Below, piece after piece: positions 7,187-14,792 of a stretch of 64,000 nucleotides of DNA. The notes under the pieces are model-generated. The model saw only the letters and a program-made list of their open reading frames with translations. It did no database searches and was not told where the DNA came from. Within the stretch, counting starts at the first letter, position 1; each line of letters begins with the position of its first letter. The DNA is from DASTPP01 sp035762175 (GTDB lineage: Bacteria > Myxococcota_A > Polyangia > Polyangiales > Polyangiaceae), in the NCBI GenBank assembly GCA_035762175.1, contig DASTPP010000048.1, positions 16,311 through 80,310 of the forward strand. Reading direction: 5' to 3'. The translations under genes and the position numbers were made by a program.

Positions 7187-9253
7187 TCAGGACCAGCTCG
7201 GTCGGCGCAGGGTGGCCTGGTTGGGCGCGTGGCGCGGCCGACGCCCGTCGGGGCGGGGCGGGCGGCCGGGGCCGTAGCGCCAGGCGCGCGGGGCGGGGCG
7301 GGCGCGGGGCCGGGCCGCGGCGAGCTCGTCGTAGAGGGCGCGCGAGACGGCGCGGCGCCCGTAGACGAGCTCTTGCCAGATCTCGGCCTCGGCCTCGGCG
7401 CTCTCGGCGGCGACGCGCGCGACGTCGAAGCGCGCCGGGGCGCGCGCTTCGGGCGCGGGCTCGGCCTCGGAGGCGGGCCGGCCGGCGAGCTCGCGGAAGA
7501 CGCCCGGGCCGAAGCGGTCGTACCAGAGCAGCGTGTGGGCGGTCGAGAGCGAGCCGGCCCAGGGGTAGCGCCGCAAGAGCCAGCGGCCCGACAGATCGGC
7601 GATGGCGCCCTCGAGGCGCTCGACGTCGGCGGGGCGCTTGGACCGCTTGGCCTCTTCGTAAAAGAGGCCGACGCCGAACTCGTCGCCCTCGACCCGGAAG
7701 GTCTCGCGCAGACCGAACTCGGCGGGCCGCTGCGCCACGATCGAGCCCGGGGTCAGGTCGAACTGCCCGAGGATGAAGAGCGAGACCCGGTCGTGGTGCT
7801 CGTGCAGGTACTCGACGGTCGCCATCGCCTCGCGCCCCGTCTCGGTCGGGAAGTCGGTGAAGCACATGGCCTCGACGCCGACGCCGGCCGCGTGCAGGCG
7901 ATCGATGACGTCGCTGACGACGGTGATGGGGGCGCCCTTGTTGATCAACCTGAGCACCCGGGGCGAGGCCGACTCGACCCCGAGCGCGCAGGCGAGGGCG
8001 CCGCCCCGCTTGAGCCGCTCGGCCCGCTCGGCCGTCAGGTACTTCTCGGGCTTGAGGTCGGTCGCCCACTTGAGCCCGGCGCCCGCCTCGGCGAGCGCGT
8101 CGGCGAGCTTGAGCAGGGTCTTCGGCGCGACCGAGTCTTGCGAGAGGTAGAAGTACGGGGTCTTGTGCCGCTCGGCGAGGGCGCGCAGGTGCCCGACGGC
8201 GGTCGCGACCTCGCGCTCTTTGTACGGGGCCGTGCTCTTCTCGGCCAGGCCGTAGTGGCAGAAGGTGCAGACGCCCCAGTAGCAGCCCCGGGTCGGGTCG
8301 TAGGGCAAGACCAGCGCGGGCGAGAGGTACTTGTCGAGCGGCAGCCCGTCGAAGTCGGGCGCGGGCAGCGTGCGCAGATCTTCGAGGGTGCCGCCGGGGC
8401 AGAGCGCGTGCCCCTTGGCCACGACGTTCGGTATGCCCGTCGGCTCGCGCCCCGCCTCGAGCGCCTGGAGCAGGCGAAAGAGCGGCGTCTCGCCCTCGTA
8501 GCAGACCGCCGAGTCGAAGGGGCCGAGCGCCCGGGCGAGCGCGGCCGCGTCGCCCTTGATGCGCAAGAGCAGCTGCGTGACGGCGGGGCCCCCGACGGTC
8601 AGGTGCACCCCCGGCCCGAGCGCCTCGCGCAGCGCGAACGCGAGCGAGTAGGCGGGCTGCACCTGCCCGGGGAAGACGACCGACACGCCGACCGCCCGCA
8701 CGCCCTCGGCCCTCAGCCTCGCCCCGAGCTCGCGGGCGTAGTCGTGAAAGGGGTCGCGCTCGGGCCCGGCGTCGCGCGCGATCTCGTCGGGCGTCAGCAG
8801 CGAGAAGGGCGTGCGGTAGGCGGTGAACGAGAGCTCGAGCGGGGCGTAGGCGGCCGAGACGGCCCGCAGCGCGGCCTCGACCGCGCGCGTCGCCCGGGCG
8901 TAGCGGGCGGCGTCGAAGAAGGCGACCGGGTCGCGCAGATCGGCGACCGCGCCCTCGATGACCCCGGGCGCCCACTCGGCGTCGCCGCGGGCCGACCAGA
9001 GCGTCGCGTAGAGGCGCTGGTCGGCGTGCCCGAGCGAGGGCTTCGCCTCGAGCCCCGCGAGGCGCGCGAGCAGGCGGTCGCGCAGCGCCTCGAGCGGGCC
9101 CCGGCGCAGGAGCCGGTCGTACGCCTCGACGTTGGCGTCGACGGGCAGGACGCGCACGCCGCGCGCGCGCAGCGCCCCCGTGAGCATCGGCACGGCCAGG
9201 TAGGGCGCCGTCGGATCACAGGTCGGCGGGTAGACGAGGGCGACGGGCCCCAT
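7187..9253 (-). CDS. B12-binding domain radical SAM protein
   Basis: This 688-residue enzyme should use S-adenosylmethionine, a 4Fe-4S cluster and a cobalamin cofactor. The N-terminus (VALVYPPTCDPTAPYLAVPM) and residues up to about 200 fit a cobalamin-binding Rossmann domain (AVGVSVVFPGQVQPAYSLA). The cluster-binding Cys are C324, C329 and C332 in the segment RGCYWGVCTFC, a CX4CX2C spacing. GVESASPRVLRLINKGAPI and CFTDFPTETGREAM are typical radical SAM core motifs. Such proteins methylate or rearrange lipids, cofactors or peptides, and the substrate is unknown here. The ATG at 9253 was chosen because the Rossmann fold begins immediately after it. A lipoprotein gene follows after 17 bp. Confidence 0.85.
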   Translation of the reverse strand: MGPVALVYPPTCDPTAPYLAVPMLTGALRARGVRVLPVDANVEAYDRLLRRGPLEALRDRLLARLAGLEAKPSLGHADQRLYATLWSARGDAEWAPGVIEGAVADLRDPVAFFDAARYARATRAVEAALRAVSAAYAPLELSFTAYRTPFSLLTPDEIARDAGPERDPFHDYARELGARLRAEGVRAVGVSVVFPGQVQPAYSLAFALREALGPGVHLTVGGPAVTQLLLRIKGDAAALARALGPFDSAVCYEGETPLFRLLQALEAGREPTGIPNVVAKGHALCPGGTLEDLRTLPAPDFDGLPLDKYLSPALVLPYDPTRGCYWGVCTFCHYGLAEKSTAPYKEREVATAVGHLRALAERHKTPYFYLSQDSVAPKTLLKLADALAEAGAGLKWATDLKPEKYLTAERAERLKRGGALACALGVESASPRVLRLINKGAPITVVSDVIDRLHAAGVGVEAMCFTDFPTETGREAMATVEYLHEHHDRVSLFILGQFDLTPGSIVAQRPAEFGLRETFRVEGDEFGVGLFYEEAKRSKRPADVERLEGAIADLSGRWLLRRYPWAGSLSTAHTLLWYDRFGPGVFRELAGRPASEAEPAPEARAPARFDVARVAAESAEAEAEIWQELVYGRRAVSRALYDELAAARPRARPAPRAWRYGPGRPPRPDGRRPRHAPNQATLRRPSWS

Positions 9254-9519
9254 GGTAGCGACTCGCTTTCGCCCGCCGCGGCGCGCGTCGGCCGCCCGGG
9301 CGCCGCGAAGTGGACCACGCGCCGCGCGCCGCGGCAAGGTCGCGGGGCGCGCCGGAGCGCCGCTCGGCATCGCCCCGCGGGGCGTGGCGGAGGGCCCCCC
9401 GGCGTCGCCCCGCCGGGCGCCGCGCCAGCCCGCCCCCCCGGGCCGTCGCCCCGCGGGCGAGCGCCGAGCCGGCTTGGAACGGGCGCCGGAACGTGCGATC
9501 GAGGGCGTACTTTCGTTCC

Positions 9520-10053
9520 ATGGCTTCGCCCGCCGCGCCCGCGCGCCTCTGGCCCCGCGCCCTCGCCTTCGCCCTCCTCGCCGGCTGGATGGTCTGGGGC
9601 CCCGTCTGGAAGCAGCTGCTCAGGCGCAGATCGCCCGCCGCCTTCGAGTGGCAGATGTTCTCGCGCCTCGGCAAGAACGTCTGCTCGGTGCGCTACGTGC
9701 GGCGCGCCCCGGGCGGCGCCGAAGAGACGCTCGACCGCTTCGCCCTGCTCGGCCACGCCGACCGCGCCGCGGCCCCGCTCGACGTGCGGCGCCTGAAGAG
9801 CGTCGACGACGCCGCGGCGCTCGGCGCCAAGCTCTGCAGGAAGCTCGAGGGCAGGCCCGACGTGCGGCTCTACGCCCGCTGCGGCGGCGGCGACGGCGGC
9901 TGGCGCGAGGCGGCCGCCGGCGAGACCAACCTCTGCGCCCGGCGCCCGAAGCGCGAGGGGGCGGCGCCGAAGCCGGACGAGGCGACGCCGAGGCCCGACG
10001 AGGGGGCGCCGAAGCCGGACGACGCGGCGCCGAAGCACGAGGAGGGGCCGTGA
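9520..10053 (+). CDS. Membrane-anchored hypothetical protein paired with the HTTM protein
   Basis: This 177-residue protein has one membrane segment near residues 11-29 (LAFALLAGWMVWGPVWKQLL) and a soluble part ending in a charged repeat (KPDEATPRPDEGAPKPDDAA). Several Cys are present. Family membership is not recognised. Its stop overlaps the GTG start of the HTTM gene by four bases, so the two are translationally coupled and probably work together. The upstream 266 bp hold three near-identical GTCGCCCCGC-type GC hairpins around 9370-9460. No strong ribosome site precedes the ATG. Confidence 0.7.
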   Translation: MASPAAPARLWPRALAFALLAGWMVWGPVWKQLLRRRSPAAFEWQMFSRLGKNVCSVRYVRRAPGGAEETLDRFALLGHADRAAAPLDVRRLKSVDDAAALGAKLCRKLEGRPDVRLYARCGGGDGGWREAAAGETNLCARRPKREGAAPKPDEATPRPDEGAPKPDDAAPKHEEGP

Positions 10054-10949
10054 GCCGCGCGCGCGACCTCGCTCGGCGCCTCGTCGCCTGGGCCCTGCTC
10101 GCCGAGGGCTCGACCCGCACGGCGGCGATCTTGCGCCTCGGCCTGGTGCTGCAGCTCTGGTGCCGCTGGGCCCTCGACTTTACGCCCTTTCACACGACCT
10201 CGCCGGACGTGCGCGCGATCGGCGCCTCGTTCTTCGCCTCGAGCCTGCTCTTCTTCGCCGGGCTGAAGACGAGGCTCGCGGGCGCCTGGCTCTCGCTGAC
10301 GCTCGTCGCCGCCTACTACCACCTCGGCGTCCGCCTCGGGATGCACGACGAGTTCAGCCACCACCACACGCGCCTGCTCGCCACCGCCACCTGCCTCGTG
10401 GCGCTCGCGCCCTCGGGCCGCTCGCTCTCGGCCGACCGCTACCTCGAGAACGTGCGCGCCGCGCGCGAGGGCCGCGCCCCCTCGCCCGAGCGCGGCCCGC
10501 TCTGGGCCCAGCGCCTCGTCGCCCTGCAGGTCAGCGTGCTCTACCTCTTTACGGCGATCGACAAGACGCAGCCCGCCTTCTTGAACGGCACGCGCCTCGA
10601 GCAGATCTACCTGCACCTTTACGCCGGCTCCGACTACCCGGCGTGGGCCGGCTTTCACGAGCTCGCCGTCGCCGCCGCGATCGCGACCGTGGCGCTCGAG
10701 TACGCGCTCGCCTTCGGGCTCTGGGTGCCGCGCTGGCGCCGCGTGCTCGCGCCGCTCGGCGTCGCCTTTCACCTGGTGCTTTATTACTGCGTGCCGCTCC
10801 GCACCTTCACGGCGTCGATGTGCCTGCTCTACCTCGCCTTCGTCGACCCCGACCGCGTGCACGCCTTCATCGACACGCTGCTCGGGCGGGGCGACGCGCC
10901 CCCGGGCCCGGCGCCGGGCGCCCGGGCCGAGGCGCCCCCTTCGCCCTGA
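10050..10949 (+). CDS. HTTM domain (vitamin K-dependent carboxylase-like) integral membrane protein
   Basis: The 299-residue protein has several hydrophobic helices with the look of the HTTM family, the membrane domain shared with gamma-carboxylases. Examples are AILRLGLVLQLWCRWALDF, LLFFAGLKTRLAGAWLSLTL, VSVLYLFTAIDKTQPAF and GVAFHLVLYYCVPLRTFTAS. The histidine-rich loop HDEFSHHHTR fits the family. Bacterial HTTM proteins are often encoded beside a small secreted or anchored partner, as here. Substrate and reaction are unknown. The GTG start at 10050 overlaps the stop of the upstream gene and has GGAGG just before it. The length matches short HTTM proteins that lack the carboxylase C-terminal domain. 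Confidence 0.75.
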   Translation: MSRARDLARRLVAWALLAEGSTRTAAILRLGLVLQLWCRWALDFTPFHTTSPDVRAIGASFFASSLLFFAGLKTRLAGAWLSLTLVAAYYHLGVRLGMHDEFSHHHTRLLATATCLVALAPSGRSLSADRYLENVRAAREGRAPSPERGPLWAQRLVALQVSVLYLFTAIDKTQPAFLNGTRLEQIYLHLYAGSDYPAWAGFHELAVAAAIATVALEYALAFGLWVPRWRRVLAPLGVAFHLVLYYCVPLRTFTASMCLLYLAFVDPDRVHAFIDTLLGRGDAPPGPAPGARAEAPPSP

Positions 10950-10966
10950 CGCGGGGGGCGGCCCGC

Positions 10967-12187
10967 TCAGGGGCCTCGCACCGACTCGCCCGGCTTGACG
11001 CGCGCGCCCGGCTCGACCCGGGCGCGCGGCGCGACGCGGGCGCGGCGGCCGACGAGGGCGAGCGCTTCGCTCGTCACGCGGCCGGCCGGCGGGCTGGCGC
11101 CGACCCGGGCGCCTTCGCCGACGCGCGCGCATTCGTCGACGATCGCGCCCTCGACGCGGGCGCCGCCCTCGATGACGGCGTCGGCCAGCACGATCGCGTC
11201 GCGCACGACGGCGCCCTCGGCGATCTCGACGCCGGGGCCCAGCACCGAGCGCGCGACCTCGCCGCGCACCCTCGCGCCCGGCGCGAGCAGCGCGTCCTCG
11301 ACGCGCGCCGAGGCGGACACGTGGGCCGGGCGCCGCTGCGGCCCCTGGGTGAGCAGGGGCCAGTCGGGCCGGTCGGGCTCGAAGGCGGGGCGCTCGCCGA
11401 GCAGGTCGCGGTGGGCGGCGAAGTAGCTCTCGGGCGTGCCGACGTCGCGCCAGTAGCCCTCGAGCCGAAAGTCGTAGACCTTGCCCCGCTCGACGAAGCG
11501 CGGCAAGAGCACGTGCCCGTAGTCGCGCAGGGCGGCGCCGTCGCCGAGCTCTTCGCCGAGCCGATCGAGCGTGTCGAGCAGCGCCCGCGCGTCGTAGGCG
11601 AAGATCTCGGCGGTGGCGAGGTCGCCCCGGGGCGACTTCGGCTTGTAGTCGAAGCCCGTCACCCGGCCGCCCTCGCCCACGACGACGTTGCCGTAGCGCG
11701 GGGCCTCCTCCAGGGGGACGCGCGTCGACACGAGGGTCAGCTCGCCGCCGCGCGCCGCGTGCTCGTCGAGCAGGTCGCGGAAGTCGAGCCGGTAGACGTG
11801 GTCGGCGCTCAGCACGATGACGACGTCGGGCCCGAAGGCCCGCACGAGGGCGCGGTTGCGGTAGAGCGCGTCGGCGTTGCCCTCGGCGAAGCCGCCGTCG
11901 CGCCGCCCCTCGTAAGGGGGCAAGAGGCGCAGGCCGCCCGAGGTGCGGTCGAGGTCCCAGGGGCGGCCGCCGGCGAGGTGGTCGTTGAGCGAGTGCGGCT
12001 GGTACTGCTCGACGACCCAGACGTCCGACAGGCCGCTGTGCGCGCAGTTGCTGAGCGAAAAGTCGACGAGGCGGTACGATCCGCCGAAGGGCATCGCGGG
12101 CTTGGGGCGCTCTTCGGTCAAGACCTCGAGCCGCCCGCCGGTGCCCCCGGCCAAGATCAGCGCCAAGACGCGGGGTCGCTTCGCCAA
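10967..12187 (-). CDS. glgC: Glucose-1-phosphate adenylyltransferase
   Basis: GlgC makes ADP-glucose from ATP and glucose 1-phosphate, the committed step of bacterial glycogen synthesis. The 406-residue protein has the nucleotide-binding start ALILAGGTGGRLEVLTEERP, the PFGGSYRLVDFSLSNC segment, and the catalytic-site motif LSADHVYRLDF. The GFDYKPKSP and DFRLEGYWRDVGTPESY segments are also typical. The C-terminus is a left-handed beta-helix of hexapeptide-like repeats. Length is normal. It is convergent with the HTTM gene, with only 17 bp between the stops, and no other glycogen gene is in the window. Confidence 0.93.
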   Translation of the reverse strand: MAKRPRVLALILAGGTGGRLEVLTEERPKPAMPFGGSYRLVDFSLSNCAHSGLSDVWVVEQYQPHSLNDHLAGGRPWDLDRTSGGLRLLPPYEGRRDGGFAEGNADALYRNRALVRAFGPDVVIVLSADHVYRLDFRDLLDEHAARGGELTLVSTRVPLEEAPRYGNVVVGEGGRVTGFDYKPKSPRGDLATAEIFAYDARALLDTLDRLGEELGDGAALRDYGHVLLPRFVERGKVYDFRLEGYWRDVGTPESYFAAHRDLLGERPAFEPDRPDWPLLTQGPQRRPAHVSASARVEDALLAPGARVRGEVARSVLGPGVEIAEGAVVRDAIVLADAVIEGGARVEGAIVDECARVGEGARVGASPPAGRVTSEALALVGRRARVAPRARVEPGARVKPGESVRGP

Positions 12188-12272
12188 CGGCGTCGTCCCT
12201 ACGTAGCGGGTGCGTGCGCGCCCGCCCTCGGCCGCCGCGCCGCGGGGGGCGCCGGCCGAGGGCGGAGCCCGC

Positions 12273-12515
12273 TCAGGCGCTCACGCCGACCGTGGTCGAG
12301 ACGCCGCCGCGCTGGTTGGCCCGGCCGCGAGCCCAGCGATAGGCCGAGGCGATGCGCTGGCGGTTCGTCCAGGCGAGGTAGGCGACCATGGGCAGGCCGC
12401 CGACGGGCACGCCGAGGCGGCCGTAGCGCGACCAGCCCGTCGACATGCGCGACTTGCCGAAGAGGCGCCGCTCGACGGCGCGCATGCCAAAGAAGCGTAG
12501 AAGTTGGGTAACCAT
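12273..12515 (-). CDS. Small basic protein, possibly membrane-associated
   Basis: This 80-residue protein is not recognised. An AGGAGA ribosome site lies eight bases upstream of the ATG, which supports translation. The sequence is basic (FGMRAVERRLFGKSRM) with a moderately hydrophobic centre (VPVGGLPMVAYLAW) that could be one membrane segment. It lies 85 bp upstream of glgC on the same strand, so it may be first in a glgC transcript. Confidence 0.6.
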   Translation of the reverse strand: MVTQLLRFFGMRAVERRLFGKSRMSTGWSRYGRLGVPVGGLPMVAYLAWTNRQRIASAYRWARGRANQRGGVSTTVGVSA

Positions 12516-12852
12516 TGAGCTCTCCTTGTTTTTCGACGCCCGAGCGGTCGATCGCCCGGGCGACCGCTTGGTCGTCGCCCCGCGAACGCCATGCACGCGC
12601 GGTGCCCGCCCCGTCGCTCCGGCGCCGCGGCGCGCCACGGCGCTCGCCCGGGCGGGGCGCGCCGCGGCGCCGGAGCGGCGGGGCGCGCCGGGGCGGGCGC
12701 CGGAGCGCGTGCACAAACGCCCCAGTGGGTCAGCTTCTCGCGATCGGCCTCGGGCCCCCCGACGACGGGTTTTCGCGGAGCCGGCGGGCGCTCGGGCCGC
12801 GCACGGGACCTGCAGAAGAGGCCGTCACGTTGCTTACGCAGGAGGACGACCA
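12516..12852. other. Divergent promoter region with strong inverted repeat
   Basis: This 337-bp gap separates the small minus-strand gene from the plus-strand cupin gene, so it must carry both promoters. Its main content is the inverted repeat listed separately and a partial third copy of one arm around 12681-12708. No confident -10/-35 pair was identified. Confidence 0.5.
12615..12677. repeat. Perfect 22-bp inverted repeat
   Basis: The arms 12615-12636 and 12656-12677 are perfect reverse complements over 22 bp, separated by 19 nt. Both are almost pure G/C and could form a very stable hairpin or cruciform. There is no T-run on either side, and the element lies upstream of both divergent genes, so it is not an ordinary terminator. 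Confidence 0.9.
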
Positions 12853-13209
12853 GTGCGCGATACGACGGTGAAGAAAGTAAGCTCGGAGTACTCGCCCAAG
12901 GGCGAGATGGGCCAGATCTATCTTGCCTCGGGCAAGAGCCTGTCGATGCGCCTCTGGCGCGAGGACCCGACGGGCGAGAACAAGGAGCCAACGCGGCGCG
13001 CCTACGAGACCGTGGGGTACGTCATCGGCGGCAAGGCAGAGCTTCACGTCGAGGGGCAGACGGTGGTGCTCAACCCCGGCGATAGCTGGGTGGTGCCGAA
13101 GGGCGCGCTGCACACGTATTTCATTCTCGAGCCTTTCACGGCCGTCGAGGCGACCGCGCCGCCCGCCGAGATGCACGGCCGCGACCAAGAGCCGCCGAGC
13201 CTGAGCTGA
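12853..13209 (+). CDS. Small cupin-domain protein
   Basis: This 118-residue single-domain cupin has the conserved beta-barrel core YVIGGKAELHVEGQTVVLNPGDSWVVPKGALHTYFI. The usual metal-binding pattern is only partly present: the first motif has Gly-Lys-Ala-Glu where metal-binding cupins have His residues, while the second keeps PKGALHTY. It may therefore be a binding rather than a catalytic cupin. The GTG at 12853 is preceded by AGGAGG at ideal distance and fixes the start. It stands alone, followed after 125 bp by the ribosome hibernation gene. No ligand can be inferred. Confidence 0.8.
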   Translation: MRDTTVKKVSSEYSPKGEMGQIYLASGKSLSMRLWREDPTGENKEPTRRAYETVGYVIGGKAELHVEGQTVVLNPGDSWVVPKGALHTYFILEPFTAVEATAPPAEMHGRDQEPPSLS

Positions 13210-13334
13210 GGCGCGCGGGCCTCGCGGGGTCGCGGCGCCCAGCCGGCCGCAGGTGGCACGGCCCGTGCTCGACCCCCCAGGCGCAAGGGCCCCCGTGGGC
13301 CCGCGACTCCATCCTACTCCGCTGAGAGGACGGC

Positions 13335-13721
13335 ATGCCCATGATGAACCCCCCCCAGATCGTCTTTCACGAGCTCGAAGCTTCGGACGCCATGCAGGCG
13401 CGCATTTACGAGCACATCGAGAAGCTCGAGAAGTTCTTCGACCGCATCACGAGCTGCCGCGTGACGGTCGAGGCCCCGCACCGCCGCCACCACAAGGGCA
13501 ATCACTACGCGGTGCGCATTGACCTGTTGGTGCCGGGCCATGAGCTGGTCGTCGCGCGCGACCCCGAACAGCGCCGCGTGCGCGAGGACGCGTACGCGGC
13601 GATCGACGACGCGTTCCACGAGGCCGAGCGGCAGCTCAAAGAGTACGCTCGCACGATCCGGGGCGAGGTGAAGACGCACTTGAACCCGGCCGACCCCCGG
13701 AGCCAGAAGCTCGGGGTCTGA
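13335..13721 (+). CDS. raiA: Ribosome hibernation promotion factor / RaiA family protein
   Basis: The 128-residue protein belongs to the HPF/YfiA family, which binds the 30S decoding centre in slow growth and blocks translation. Family features are QIVFHELEASDAMQARIYEHIEKLEKF at residues 8-35, RVTVEAPHRRHHKGNHYAVRIDLLVPG, and a terminal helix (YAAIDDAFHEAERQLKEYA). There is no long-form dimerisation domain, so it is a short type. GAGAGGA lies just upstream of the ATG at 13335, and a second in-frame ATG at 13344 is also possible. Base identity of the ligands on the ribosome cannot be judged from sequence. Confidence 0.85.
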   Translation: MPMMNPPQIVFHELEASDAMQARIYEHIEKLEKFFDRITSCRVTVEAPHRRHHKGNHYAVRIDLLVPGHELVVARDPEQRRVREDAYAAIDDAFHEAERQLKEYARTIRGEVKTHLNPADPRSQKLGV

Positions 13722-13754
13722 GCGAACGAGCCCGCCCGGCGGCGCCCGCGACCC

Positions 13755-14699
13755 ATGCTGCGCCCCCTCGCCCGCCCGGCCCTCGCCGCGCTCGCGGCCC
13801 TCGCGTGCGCCTGCGGGCGCAACGACGCCTCCGCGCCCCCCCTCGCCGCCCCCACCCGGGCCGCGGGCGAGGGCGCCGGGGGCGCAAGCGCGGCGGGCGG
13901 CGAGGGCCGCGGCGCGGGCGACGGCGCGAGCGCGGCGGGCGGCCCGGCGCAGAGAGGCACCGAGGGCGGCGAGGGCGCCGCGCGCGGGGCGCTCGCCCCC
14001 TTGGCGGCCGAGAGCTGGCTCATCACCTTGCCGGCCGAGGGCTTCGAGGACGTCTTCACGTCGGTGCCGCTCGGCGCGACCGAGCCGCGCCCGGTCGTCG
14101 TCGCGCTGCACGGCATTCAAGATCGCGCCGAGTGGGCCTGCAGCGAGTGGCGCGGCGCGGCGGGCCCGCACCCCTTCGTGCTCTGCCCGCGGGGCGTGCC
14201 GAGCCCCGGCGTGCCGCGCTCGGCCGGGGTGTACGCGCACTACGGCGCGGCGCAAACCGTGCGCGAGATCGGCGCGGGCTTGCGCGCGCTCAAGGCGCGC
14301 TTCGGGGCGCACGTGGCCGAGGGGCCCCTGACGCTGGCGGGCTTCTCGCTCGGCGCGAACGTCGGCTCGCGCATCGCCATCGCCGAGCCCGCGACCTTCC
14401 CGCGGCTCGTGCTGGCCGAGGGCGGGCACGGCGCCTGGACGCGGCCCGCCGCGCTCGCCTTCGCCAAGGGCGGCGGCCGGCGCGTGCTCTTCGCCTGCTC
14501 GCAGGCGGCCTGCCGCGAGGCGATCAAAGGGCCCGCGGCGGCGCTGCGGGCGGCCGGCGTCGAGGCCGAGCTGGCGTACGCCGGCAACATCGGCCACCTG
14601 GTCGACGAGCGCGTGGTCAGCTCCATCCGCGCGCGCTGGCCCTTCGTCATCGAGGGCGACGGGCGCTACCCGCCCCCGCCCGGGGTGGCGGCCGAGTGA
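13755..14699 (+). CDS. Secreted alpha/beta hydrolase lipoprotein
   Basis: The 314-residue protein starts with a lipoprotein signal (LAALAALACAC, Cys near residue 18 or 20) and a Gly/Ala-rich linker to about residue 80. The catalytic domain then shows VVVALHGIQDRAEW (oxyanion region) and the nucleophile elbow AGFSLGAN with Ser198. A plausible acid and the His in AGNIGHLVDE complete the triad. The fold resembles dienelactone-hydrolase or esterase-like proteins, and the substrate is unknown. The gene is 33 bp downstream of the hibernation factor and convergent with the next gene. Linker DNA is highly repetitive, as in other lipoproteins here. Confidence 0.75.
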   Translation: MLRPLARPALAALAALACACGRNDASAPPLAAPTRAAGEGAGGASAAGGEGRGAGDGASAAGGPAQRGTEGGEGAARGALAPLAAESWLITLPAEGFEDVFTSVPLGATEPRPVVVALHGIQDRAEWACSEWRGAAGPHPFVLCPRGVPSPGVPRSAGVYAHYGAAQTVREIGAGLRALKARFGAHVAEGPLTLAGFSLGANVGSRIAIAEPATFPRLVLAEGGHGAWTRPAALAFAKGGGRRVLFACSQAACREAIKGPAAALRAAGVEAELAYAGNIGHLVDERVVSSIRARWPFVIEGDGRYPPPPGVAAE

Positions 14700-14792
14700 G
14701 CGAGGGGGGTGGGCCGGCTCGGGCGACGCGGTCGGCCGCGGCCCCCCTGCCTCGTCGGGGTCGCGCGGCGCGGCCCGCCGCCGAGGCGCCCC

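Noticed and set aside
9370..9470. Three GC hairpins upstream of the HTTM partner as terminators or attenuators
   Set aside because: GC-only palindromes are expected by chance here and there is no T-run.
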